This document shows positions 24,346 to 33,304 of a stretch of 64,000 nucleotides of DNA, piece after piece. The stretch's first letter is position 1, and every line of letters begins with the position of its first letter. The DNA is from Sphingobacteriaceae bacterium. Its GTDB lineage: Bacteria > Bacteroidota > Bacteroidia > Sphingobacteriales > Sphingobacteriaceae. Location: positions 62,001 through 126,000 of the forward strand of contig CAHJWG010000007.1 of NCBI GenBank assembly GCA_903642215.1, given 5' to 3'. The notes beneath the pieces are model-generated. The model made no database searches and was not told the DNA's origin. It worked only from the letters and a program-made list of their open reading frames with translations. Position numbers and translations under genes: made by a program.

Positions 24346-26760
24346 TTATTCTGATCTCAAACTCTTAACCGGATTGGCCAATGCTGCTTTTACCGACTGA
24401 AAACTGATGGTTGCCAATGCAATAACCAAAGCAATTAACGCAGCCGAAGCAAAAACCCACCAGCTGATATTGGTACGGTAAGCAAAATCTTGCAGCCAGT
24501 TGTGCATGGCCCAGTAGGATAACGGGAAGGCGATTACGCAGGCAATCAACACTAATTTTAAAAAATCTTTTGATAGCATATTAGTTACCTGCATCACACT
24601 TGCACCAAGAACTTTGCGGATACCAATTTCTTTGGTGCGTTGTTCGGTTGTATAAATGGCCAAACCAAACAAACCCAAACAAGCAACCAATATGGTTAAT
24701 ACCGTAAAAATATTGAGGATTCGGCCTGTTTTTTCTTCTGCCGAATAGGTTTTGTTGTACAGCTCGTCCATAAAAGAATAAGCAAAAGGTTCTTCAACGT
24801 CAAACTTTGCCCATTCCTGTTTCATGCTGGCCAACAAACCCGAAACGTTGCTTGTTTTTACTTTAAAAATCAATCCGGATTCCGGGTTCAGCACCATCAG
24901 CAAAGGTGTAATCGGTTCGTGCAGGGATTTAAAATTGAAATCTTTCACTACACCAATTACGGTGTAGGAAATGTTTGTTCCTTCGGCACTGTTTTTTTGT
25001 CTGACAATCCTTTTCCCAACGGCATTATTTCCCAAACCAAAAGCTTGGGCAGCAGTTTCGTTGATAATTACGGCCGAAGAATCTGTTGTAAACGCTTTGG
25101 AGAAATTTCTTCCGGCTGCCAATTGCATTCCAAGTGTTGGGATGTATTGTTCATCCACATCATACCGAAGGGTTTTCATCACCTGGTTTTCCTTTCCTTC
25201 GGGATAAAACATGGCATTGTTATTATTGGTTGGGCCTGCAGGTTTATAGCCGGAAACGGTTGCGTTGATGATGCGTGGATCTTTCAGCAATTCTTCTTTA
25301 AAAATCTTTTCATTTTTACCCAAAGCGTACGAAGTGGGCAGCACCAGCAACTGCTCTTTTTGATAGCCTAATTTTTTGTTGCGGATAAACTGCATTTGCT
25401 GGTAAACCACGATAGTGCCCACAATTAAACTCACCGAAATAAAGAATTGAAAAACCACCAGTCCGCTACGTAAAACGCTGCTTGTATTGCCTGTGCCCAG
25501 TTTGCCTTTGATGATGGCAATCGGTTTAAACGACGAAAGAAAAAATGCAGGATAAATTCCGGCTAAAACACCAACAACCAAACCAAGCGATAACAGTGCT
25601 GCCCAAGGTTTTAGCGCAAAACCCAAACTCAAATTCTTGCCGGACAATTCATTAAAAAACGGTAATACCAGTTGAATGGTTAAAATAGATATGAACAAAG
25701 CGATAAAAGTGAGCAGCACAGATTCCAGCATAAACTGTTTAACAAGCTCAAATTGATCAGAACCCATCACTTTACGAACGCCAACTTCTTTAGCCCTTTT
25801 AGATGCACTTGCGGTTGACAAATTGATGAAATTGATACAGGCGATCAGCAATACAAAAACGGCAATGGCACCAAAAATGTAAACATATTTTACATCGCCG
25901 CCGGCATCTAATTCAAAATTACTGTGCGAATACAGGTGAATATCTGTTAAAGGCTGTAAGGCAAAACCAAGTTCGTTGCCTTTGGTACGGAACTGCGCCA
26001 AATTCATGCCCATCGATTTTACAATCTGCGGACCCATATATTTCTGCACCATATTCGGCAGTTTTGCTTCTAACTTTTTGTAACCGTAGCCTTTTTTCAA
26101 GAGTAAGTAAGTGAAGTAATTGGATTCCATCCAACTATCCGATTTTGCGCCGGCCTCGCTCAGCATCGTACCAAATAAATCAAAATGAAAATGCGAATTG
26201 GCCGGCACCTTTTCAATTACGCCTGTTACTTTGTACAAATCTTTATCGCCAAGTGTAAGTACTTTGCCAATCGGGTTTTCGCTGCCGAAGTATTTTGTGG
26301 CCAGCTCCTGCGTAATGACAACCGTATTGGTTTGCTGCAATGCTGTTTTTATATCACCTTTTATCAGCGGAAGCGTAAAAACCTTGAAAAAATTGGGGTC
26401 GACAAAAGCAAAATTGCCATCTTTAAAAGCTTTACCGGCATAAGTAACTTTCGGGTTTCCCACTGTTTTCAACCGTGTTGCTTCTTCTACTTCCGGGTAA
26501 TCATTTTTTAAAGTTTGTGCTGTTGGCGGCATTACGTTGGCTTCGTAAATTTTTCCACCGTTGATGCTGGCTTTAAAAACCACGCGTACAATACGATCGG
26601 CATTGATGTTAAAACGGTCGTAACTTAGCTCATCCTGCACAAATAACAAGATAACAAAGCATACCGAAATGCCGATGGACAAGCCCAAGATGTTAATGGC
26701 CGAAAAGCTTTTGTTTCTCCAGAAGTTCCGGAACGCGATTTTGATGTAGTTTTTTAGCAT
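24346..26760 (-). CDS. MacB/FtsX-type ABC permease, array member 3
   Basis: 804 residues. TM1 is ILGLSIGISVCFVILLFV, FtsX block 1 is INFINLSTASASKRAKEVGVRKVMG, FtsX block 2 is IYTTEQRTKEIGIRKVLGA, and the tail is AALANPVKSLRSE. The first periplasmic domain carries the MacB_PCD pattern TNTVVITQELATKYFG. It is close in sequence plan to member 5 (both have ELSYDRFN/ELSYDKYN after TM1), so these two are probably the most recent paralogues. It is an inner-membrane protein with unknown substrate. Confidence 0.88.
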   Translation of the reverse strand: MLKNYIKIAFRNFWRNKSFSAINILGLSIGISVCFVILLFVQDELSYDRFNINADRIVRVVFKASINGGKIYEANVMPPTAQTLKNDYPEVEEATRLKTVGNPKVTYAGKAFKDGNFAFVDPNFFKVFTLPLIKGDIKTALQQTNTVVITQELATKYFGSENPIGKVLTLGDKDLYKVTGVIEKVPANSHFHFDLFGTMLSEAGAKSDSWMESNYFTYLLLKKGYGYKKLEAKLPNMVQKYMGPQIVKSMGMNLAQFRTKGNELGFALQPLTDIHLYSHSNFELDAGGDVKYVYIFGAIAVFVLLIACINFINLSTASASKRAKEVGVRKVMGSDQFELVKQFMLESVLLTFIALFISILTIQLVLPFFNELSGKNLSLGFALKPWAALLSLGLVVGVLAGIYPAFFLSSFKPIAIIKGKLGTGNTSSVLRSGLVVFQFFISVSLIVGTIVVYQQMQFIRNKKLGYQKEQLLVLPTSYALGKNEKIFKEELLKDPRIINATVSGYKPAGPTNNNNAMFYPEGKENQVMKTLRYDVDEQYIPTLGMQLAAGRNFSKAFTTDSSAVIINETAAQAFGLGNNAVGKRIVRQKNSAEGTNISYTVIGVVKDFNFKSLHEPITPLLMVLNPESGLIFKVKTSNVSGLLASMKQEWAKFDVEEPFAYSFMDELYNKTYSAEEKTGRILNIFTVLTILVACLGLFGLAIYTTEQRTKEIGIRKVLGASVMQVTNMLSKDFLKLVLIACVIAFPLSYWAMHNWLQDFAYRTNISWWVFASAALIALVIALATISFQSVKAALANPVKSLRSE

Positions 26761-26870
26761 GGTTGTAGTGCTTTTATGGTTTAATATTTGGTTCGAGGTG
26801 CGGGGAATTTACAAATCGCCCGCACTTCTAACCTCATACCTAATGCTTCTTTTATCGGTATTTTTTTAGT

Positions 26871-26971
26871 ACCGTCTAACCTCCCAAAAAGAGAAGGAAC
26901 TGTAGTTTGGCACCTTTACTATTATTCACCTTGCAAAAGCCCTCTCCAAGAGATAGGGTTTGGGTGAGGCT
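26871..26971. repeat. Family C composite palindrome, copy 4 (degenerate)
   Basis: ACCGTCTAACCTCCC to AGGGTTTGGGTGAGGC; the inner hairpins have several mismatches. It ends 2 bp before the stop at 26974, with the half-site AATGCTTCTTTTATCGG to the left at 26842. Confidence 0.75.
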
Positions 26972-26973
26972 CT

Positions 26974-29354
26974 TTACTCCGACCGCAAACTTTTCACCGG
27001 GTTTGCCAGTGCTGCTTTTACCGCCTGAAAACTGATAGTAAAAACCGCAATCAAAATAGCTGCAACACCTGCCGAAACAAAAATCCACCAGCTGATGGCA
27101 ATGCGGTACTGATAACTTTGCAGCCAGTTATCCATCGCCCACCAGGCAACCGGAAAAGCAACCAGACAGGAAATAGCCACCAGTTGTAAAAAATCTTTCG
27201 ACAATAAAGTAGTAATGCCCGAAACGCTTGCGCCCAGAACTTTACGGATACCGATCTCTTTTTTTCTTCTTTCGGCCGTGTAAGCGGCTAATCCGAATAA
27301 ACCCAAACAGGAAATAAAGATGGCCAAAGCGGCAAAAATGCGGGACAGTTTACTAACCAATTGCTCACTCAAAAACATCTGGTTAAACTGGTCGTCCACA
27401 AATTTATATTCAAAAGGGAAGGCCGGATTATTCTTTTTGATGATCGTTTCAACTTTGGCTAAAGCCTGTTCAATTTTTGTATTGGGTTTTATTTTAAAAT
27501 ATAATTTATTGCCACGTTCCGGAGATACGCAGGTAAAAGCAACCGGATCCGGCTGGCCGTATATGTTACCGTAAACATAATTATGCACCACGCCAACTAC
27601 TGTTAACTTATCGGGATTTTTATCACCGCTGTTCCAAATTTGCTTACCAATAGCACTTCCTTTACCCATTAATTTTTCGAGCGATTGTGTGATGATCACG
27701 TTCATAGATTTAGAAGTGATAGAATCAGTTCCGGTAAAATCCCGGCCTTCTGAAATCTTTAAACCGGTAGTCGGTATAAATTCAGTAGTAACATTTCTGC
27801 CGGAAACCAAAATTTGCATTCCCGGTGCTTTGCCTTCCCAGGTCAATGAACCGGTATTATTCCCTCCGTATAAAATGGTGTGATCGGCCATTGCTACATT
27901 TTCAATTATTCCAGTTCCAAGCAAATCCTGCTTTACAGCAGCGTAATATTTGGAAACATCGCCTTGCATATCTGCTTCAATCAAGTTGTTTTTGTTGAAG
28001 CCCAGGTCGCGGTTTTTGACATGCTGGATTTGCTGGAAAACAATGATTGTACTTATAATTAAGATTATGGAGATGCTGAATTGCAGCACCACCAAACTTT
28101 TCCTAATAAAAGAAGCACCGCCGGTTTTTAGTTTGGCGCCTTTTAAAACCGTTACCGGATTAAAAGAGGATAAGTACAGCGAAGGATAACTGCCCGCAAT
28201 TAGTCCGCAAATCAGCATAATTAACAATAATGCTGCAAGATGCATTGGTTTGCCTAAGCCGATGGAAAGTGTTTTTTGCACCAATGTGTTGAACGCAGGC
28301 AAAACCATCAGCATCATCATCACAGCGATCAATGCAGAAAAAGCAGCCATAAACAAAGCTTCGCCAATAAATTGTGCGATCAGGTTTTTCTTTTCCGCAC
28401 CTAAAACTTTTCTAACGCCAACTTCCCTCGCGCGCTTTTCGCTTCGTGCGGTGGCAAGGTTCATAAAGTTGATGCAGGCGATAAACAAAATAATCCAGGC
28501 AATTACTGAAAAAGATGGACGTAAGTAATTTGTCCGCCGCCAGTAGCTTTACCGTTTTCAAACTGATCGTACAGATGCCACTGGCTCATGTTCCACAAAA
28601 ATGGGCGGGCAATAGATTGCGGTTCGCGCTGCTGTATAAAATTATACAGGCGTTTGTTTACAGCCGCCGGATTTACACCCGGTTTCAACTCGACATAAGT
28701 ACTTAGCGAATTATTGCCCCAACTGTGCAGCCACGGACTTTGATCGTACACAATTTTAAAAGGTGCTACAAACTCAAACCGGATGGATGAATTTTCAGGC
28801 AGATCTTTTAACACGCCGGAAACCACGTAATCCTTTTTGTTATCCAGCCGTACTGTTTTCCCGACTATATTTTTATCGTTACCAAAAAACTTCTTCGCAG
28901 CTTTTTCCGTGATTACTACGGAGTACAATTGCGTAAAAGCAGTTTTCGCATTTCCCTGTACAAACGGTAAAGTAAACATGTTGAAAATGGAAGCATCCGC
29001 ATAATCACCGCCGGCATACATCGATTTATTGCCGATGGTAAAAAGCACGGCATTCATATCGTAAACCCGGCAAGTATTGGCTACGCCGGGGATTTCCGCC
29101 TGCATAGCCGGCCCCATTACGCCAGGCGTACCACCGAAAGTTGCGGTGTAAGTATCATACTTCTGGTTTTCGCGGATAAAATAAAGGTTATCTTTTTTTA
29201 GGTTAAAGGAATCCCAGTTTACTTCATCTTCCACCCATAAAAAAATCAATCCGGCGCAGGCAATCCCAATAGCCAAACCAAAAATGTTTAGGAAGCTGTA
29301 CGTTTTGTTTTTCCGGAGATTGCGGAATGTGGTTTTTAAAAAGTTTTTGAACAT
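26974..29354 (-). pseudogene. MacB/FtsX-type ABC permease, array member 4, split by a frameshift
   Basis: The N-terminal part reads from ATG 29354 (MFKNFLKTTFRNLRKNK) to a stop at 28503 after QITYVHLFQ. The C-terminal part continues in another frame from about 28512 (SVIAWIILFIACINFMNLA) to the tail AALANPVKSLRSE. The break lies in a run of five A (plus strand 28509-28513). One more base there would join the two into a normal protein of about 794 residues with both FtsX blocks. It is either a true recent inactivation, a slippage switch, or a sequencing error; the sequence alone cannot say. All domains are otherwise intact. Confidence 0.85.
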
Positions 29355-29435
29355 AATGTTTGGTTTATATATTTCAGTAATCAACTTTTAGCTGTTTGTA
29401 TATTTTATAATACTTCTTTTATCGATATAATTTTA

Positions 29436-29532
29436 GCCCCACCTAACCTCCCCAAAAGGGAGGAACCCTAGCGCAGACCTTGCTTACTCGCCCTGCAAAA
29501 ACCCTTTCCTTTGGAGAGGGTTTGGGTGAGGT
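29436..29532. repeat. Family C composite palindrome, copy 5
   Basis: GCCCCACCTAACCTCCCC to GGAGAGGGTTTGGGTGAGG. The interior GCAGACCTTGC resembles copy 2 (GGAGACCTTGC). It is separated from the stop at 29601 by 68 bp that resemble the spacer after copy 1 (CCTCTTACCCCAAACCTTCC). Confidence 0.82.
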
Positions 29533-29600
29533 TTTGCGAAGAGCGAGGATTGAGGATTTACAAGTTGCTCGTACCTCAAACCTCTTACCCCAAACCTTCC

Positions 29601-32027
29601 TCACTCACTCCGCAAACTTTTAACCGGGTTTGCCAATGCTGCTTTTATCGCCTGAAAACTTACGGTTGCCAGCGCAATCACCACAGCAATTAATGCAGCC
29701 GAAGCAAAAACCCACCAGCCAATATTGGTACGGTAAGCAAAGCCTTGCAGCCATTTATTCATGGCGAACCAGGCAACAGGCGAAGCAATGATGATGGCGA
29801 TAAACACCAGTTTAATAAAATCTTTGGAAAGCATGGCCGTAACATTGGCGACTGTGGCACCAAGCACTTTGCGGATACCGATTTCTTTGGTGCGCTGTTC
29901 GGCAGCGTAAGTAATCAGGCCGAATAAACCTAAACAGGCAATCAGAATCGCAAAAAAGGCGAAGGTGATAAACAGTTTGCCGGTGCGCTGTTCGGACCGG
30001 TAAAGGTGGTCGAAATCTTCATCCATAAAAGAATAAATGAACGGCTGGCCGGCCATGAGTTCTACTGTGTGATATTTGCTTTCTATTTGTGATATAACAC
30101 CTGCAATATTTTTGCTCTTGATCCGAAAAGCGAACCGGTCACCGTATTTCGATAAATGAAATACAACCGGAGTAGTTTCATAACGCATAGAACCCGTATT
30201 AAAATCTTTTACAACACCTATAATTGGCATTGTAAACACATTTTTGCCGCGATCAGAATCATATAATTTTTCCTGTAAAGGATGATTGAATCCTAACATA
30301 CGAGCAGCAGCTTCGTTAATAAGTATGGCACCAGAATCCGTAGGCATCTGCGATGAAAAATTCCTTCCTTGCACCATTTTCATTCCTAAAGCCGGAATAT
30401 AATCAGCATCAACAAACCATTCTGCTATCGTTACAGATTGACTGGCACTCATAGAAGCATCCTTAGAAAAAGCATTTTGGTCCTCACTATTATTAGATGT
30501 TGGTAAAACATTAGCACGTGTTGCGGCTACAACTCCTGGAATTTGTAATACTTCATTTTTAAATGTTCCCGCATGGCTACCAAGCGAATAGGCATTTTTT
30601 AACACTAAAACCTGTTCGCGGTTGTAACCAAGATTTTTATTTCGGATATAGCTTAACTGATTATAAATTACAAGCGTACAAATAATCAGTATAATGGCTG
30701 TAGTAAATTGAAAAACCACTAAACTATTTCGTAGCCAGCTACCTTTAAATCCGGCAGATAATTTTCCTTTTAAAACTTGTATCGGTTCAAAAGCCGATAA
30801 AAAAAAGGCAGGATAAAGTCCGGCTAAAATTCCAACTATACTCGTAACGAGTAGGAGAGATGGCAGTAGAAATATCTTTGAAAATAAACCCAGTTCAATT
30901 TCTTTTCCTGAAAACTGATTAAAGTAAGGTAAAAATAGTAAGGTAATCAGCAAGGCTATAACCAGCGCAATAAAACTGGTTAAAACAGATTCAGTTAAAA
31001 ACTGCATCATCAAACTGTAGCGGTCTGAACCTAAAACTTTTCTAACACCAACTTCTTTAGACCGGCCGGCTGAACGGGCAGTAGAAAGGTTCATGAAGTT
31101 TACGCAAGCAATCAGCAGGATAAAAACAGCAATAATTGTGAAAATATAAACATGTTCGATATTACCGGATGGTTCAACCTCATGAGATAAAGTAGAATAG
31201 AGATGGATACTTGTTAACGGTACTGGATCGTATTTTAAGTAATCCCCTTTTTTCTCAAGATCATTGATCGTGCTATGGAACATACTTTGCAGCTGTGGTT
31301 CTGCATATTTTTTTGCAACTTCCTTTAAAATACGGTTGAGCGTTGTTTGATCGTTTCCGGGGCGAAGCAGTACATAAGTGGTAAACCGATTACTTAGCCA
31401 TTGATCATCACGGCTGTGTTCATTACCAACCATTGATTTTAGAAAACTGAAATGAAGGTGAGCGTTTGCCGGTGTGTTCTGGATAACGCCTGTAATTTTA
31501 TAAAAATCTGTATTATTAATTTTAAGAGTTTGGCCAATAATATTGGTGCTTTTGAAATATTTTTGAGCGATGGCTTCGGACACAACCATTGTTTTTGGCT
31601 CTTTCAAAGCAGTTTCCGGGTTGCCGGAGATCATCGGAATGGTGAAAACTTTAAAAATATTCGGGTCTGCAAAAAAGGAATTTGATTCTATTAAAGTCTC
31701 CGTGCCTTTTGTAACCAATATTTCACCACCAACATCAATGCGTGTGGCCTGTTTAACTTGCGGATAATCTTTCATCAATACACCCGCCATTGGTGCAGGC
31801 GTTGATTGCTCATTAAACCCACTGCCGTTCAGCTTTATATTCGTATTTACCCGGTAAATCCTATCCGCTTTTGCGTTGTACTTATCGTAACTCAATTCAT
31901 CTGCCACAAACAACGTAATCAGCAGGCAAACCGCCAGCCCGATTGCCAAACCGAAAATATTAATGGCCGAATAACCTTTGTTTTTCCAGAGGTTTCTGAA
32001 AGCGATTTTTAAATGGTTTCTGATCAT
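29601..32027 (-). CDS. MacB/FtsX-type ABC permease, array member 5
   Basis: 808 residues. TM1 is IFGLAIGLAVCLLITLFV, FtsX block 1 is VNFMNLSTARSAGRSKEVGVRKVLG, FtsX block 2 is ITYAAEQRTKEIGIRKVLGA, and the tail is AALANPVKSLRSE. It is the first gene in the direction of transcription, but each gene of the array is separated by about 180-250 bp with repeats, so co-transcription is not assured. Inner-membrane location is clear; the ATPase partner and substrate are unknown. Confidence 0.88.
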   Translation of the reverse strand: MIRNHLKIAFRNLWKNKGYSAINIFGLAIGLAVCLLITLFVADELSYDKYNAKADRIYRVNTNIKLNGSGFNEQSTPAPMAGVLMKDYPQVKQATRIDVGGEILVTKGTETLIESNSFFADPNIFKVFTIPMISGNPETALKEPKTMVVSEAIAQKYFKSTNIIGQTLKINNTDFYKITGVIQNTPANAHLHFSFLKSMVGNEHSRDDQWLSNRFTTYVLLRPGNDQTTLNRILKEVAKKYAEPQLQSMFHSTINDLEKKGDYLKYDPVPLTSIHLYSTLSHEVEPSGNIEHVYIFTIIAVFILLIACVNFMNLSTARSAGRSKEVGVRKVLGSDRYSLMMQFLTESVLTSFIALVIALLITLLFLPYFNQFSGKEIELGLFSKIFLLPSLLLVTSIVGILAGLYPAFFLSAFEPIQVLKGKLSAGFKGSWLRNSLVVFQFTTAIILIICTLVIYNQLSYIRNKNLGYNREQVLVLKNAYSLGSHAGTFKNEVLQIPGVVAATRANVLPTSNNSEDQNAFSKDASMSASQSVTIAEWFVDADYIPALGMKMVQGRNFSSQMPTDSGAILINEAAARMLGFNHPLQEKLYDSDRGKNVFTMPIIGVVKDFNTGSMRYETTPVVFHLSKYGDRFAFRIKSKNIAGVISQIESKYHTVELMAGQPFIYSFMDEDFDHLYRSEQRTGKLFITFAFFAILIACLGLFGLITYAAEQRTKEIGIRKVLGATVANVTAMLSKDFIKLVFIAIIIASPVAWFAMNKWLQGFAYRTNIGWWVFASAALIAVVIALATVSFQAIKAALANPVKSLRSE

Positions 32028-32260
32028 GATATACTGTTTTTAGACACTATTTTTTTGATTAAACGAACTTGCGCAGGATGATTTATAAAGGGAATCCAAG
32101 CTTTACCAGTGTTAACCAAGTTTAATATCACAGGTAGTACCAAATTATTAAGTATTTGATAATTAGGTAGATGCAATTTGTTCTATATCGGTTTTGTTCG
32201 GTTGTATTACAAAAAGTGTTCGATAACGTACAGGTTAATCCCAGGGGGTTTAAAACAAAG

Positions 32261-32285
32261 AAACCCGCCTTTTTGGGGCAGGTTT
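32261..32285 (-). terminator. Terminator after the porP gene
   Basis: AAACCCGCC and GGCAGGTTT pair with one mismatch; on the minus strand the stem is followed by CTTTGTTTTAAA. It lies 38 bp past the stop at 32323. Confidence 0.55.
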
Positions 32286-32322
32286 GCTAATTATCCGAAT
32301 ACTGTTTTTACCGATAAAAAAA

Positions 32323-33258
32323 TCAATACAGGTTATTTTCTTTGTAAAAACGGAGTTTGATGCCAACTTCAAACTGCCCGTTGGTATAGGTTTTCAGCGG
32401 CGCGGTTTCCGTGGTATAAAAAAGCATCAGCTGTACGTTTTTGTTGATGTTTGCACCGAAACCAAAGCTTTCACTCTGCGAAGTGTGGTACATCGAGTAG
32501 AAGTGGAGCATATCGTTTTTGAGGGAAAAGTTTAGCCCTGCATCCAAAATGTTTTTGTACCCGTCAACGCCCCGGAAAACCAGTTTCGGTTCCACGGCAG
32601 CTCCGTTTAGCCAGCTTTCCATAGCAATTTTATAACTAATGGCCGTAAAAAAAACGGAACGGTCGGCACCCAAAATAGCCGTATTACGTTTAAAAAAATG
32701 GTTCAGATTCGGGATTGCGCCCTGCACGGTTAAGTTGTTTGAGGTGTAAGAAGCACCGAAATCACCATCCAGATATGCCCGGTTCTGATTATTGTAGCGT
32801 TCTACCTGCACATCGCCCTGGTCGCCCTGCACGTCGTTGTAATTAATCCGCTGACTGGTTACACCGGCAGACAAGCCGAAGTTGAGCCGCTGGTTGCCGC
32901 CGCCCAGCGTAACGTGGTAAGCATAAGTGGCTACGGCGCGGGTTTGGCGCACCAGTCCGGTCTGGTCATTGCTCACGTTCAGGCCCAGCCCAACGTTTTT
33001 GCCGGCATTGTAATCCCCGGAAATAAACTGCGTTCTGGGGCTTCCCGGGATAGAAGTCCATTGCTGGCGGATGGCTAAGTTCAGGTTCAGTCCCTGATCG
33101 AGGCCGGCCATAGCAGGATTGTTAAGGTATTGGTTTTGGAAGTACATCGCCGAAAAAGGGTTCAGCTGCGCGGATACTGTTTTTATGCCGGTAAAAACAG
33201 CAAACAACAAAATCAGGAAAGCTTGTTTTACCGGTTTATTTATATTTTGAATTTTCAT
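32323..33258 (-). CDS. PorP/SprF-family type IX secretion membrane protein
   Basis: 311 residues. A signal peptide ends in KTVSAQ, followed by the family signature LNPFSAMYFQNQYLNNPAMAG and a beta-barrel pattern to the C-terminus. PorP/SprF proteins are outer-membrane partners of single T9SS type B cargo proteins. The large cargo gene lies directly upstream (46 bp gap), the standard pairing. The signal-peptide codons at 33174-33201 contain a complete short family A inverted repeat. The ATG at 33258 gives a proper signal peptide. Confidence 0.9.
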   Translation of the reverse strand: MKIQNINKPVKQAFLILLFAVFTGIKTVSAQLNPFSAMYFQNQYLNNPAMAGLDQGLNLNLAIRQQWTSIPGSPRTQFISGDYNAGKNVGLGLNVSNDQTGLVRQTRAVATYAYHVTLGGGNQRLNFGLSAGVTSQRINYNDVQGDQGDVQVERYNNQNRAYLDGDFGASYTSNNLTVQGAIPNLNHFFKRNTAILGADRSVFFTAISYKIAMESWLNGAAVEPKLVFRGVDGYKNILDAGLNFSLKNDMLHFYSMYHTSQSESFGFGANINKNVQLMLFYTTETAPLKTYTNGQFEVGIKLRFYKENNLY

Positions 33259-33304
33259 TTAATGAGTCTTTTAAAATGGGCAGTGATGAGCGTTATCTGT
33301 TGGA

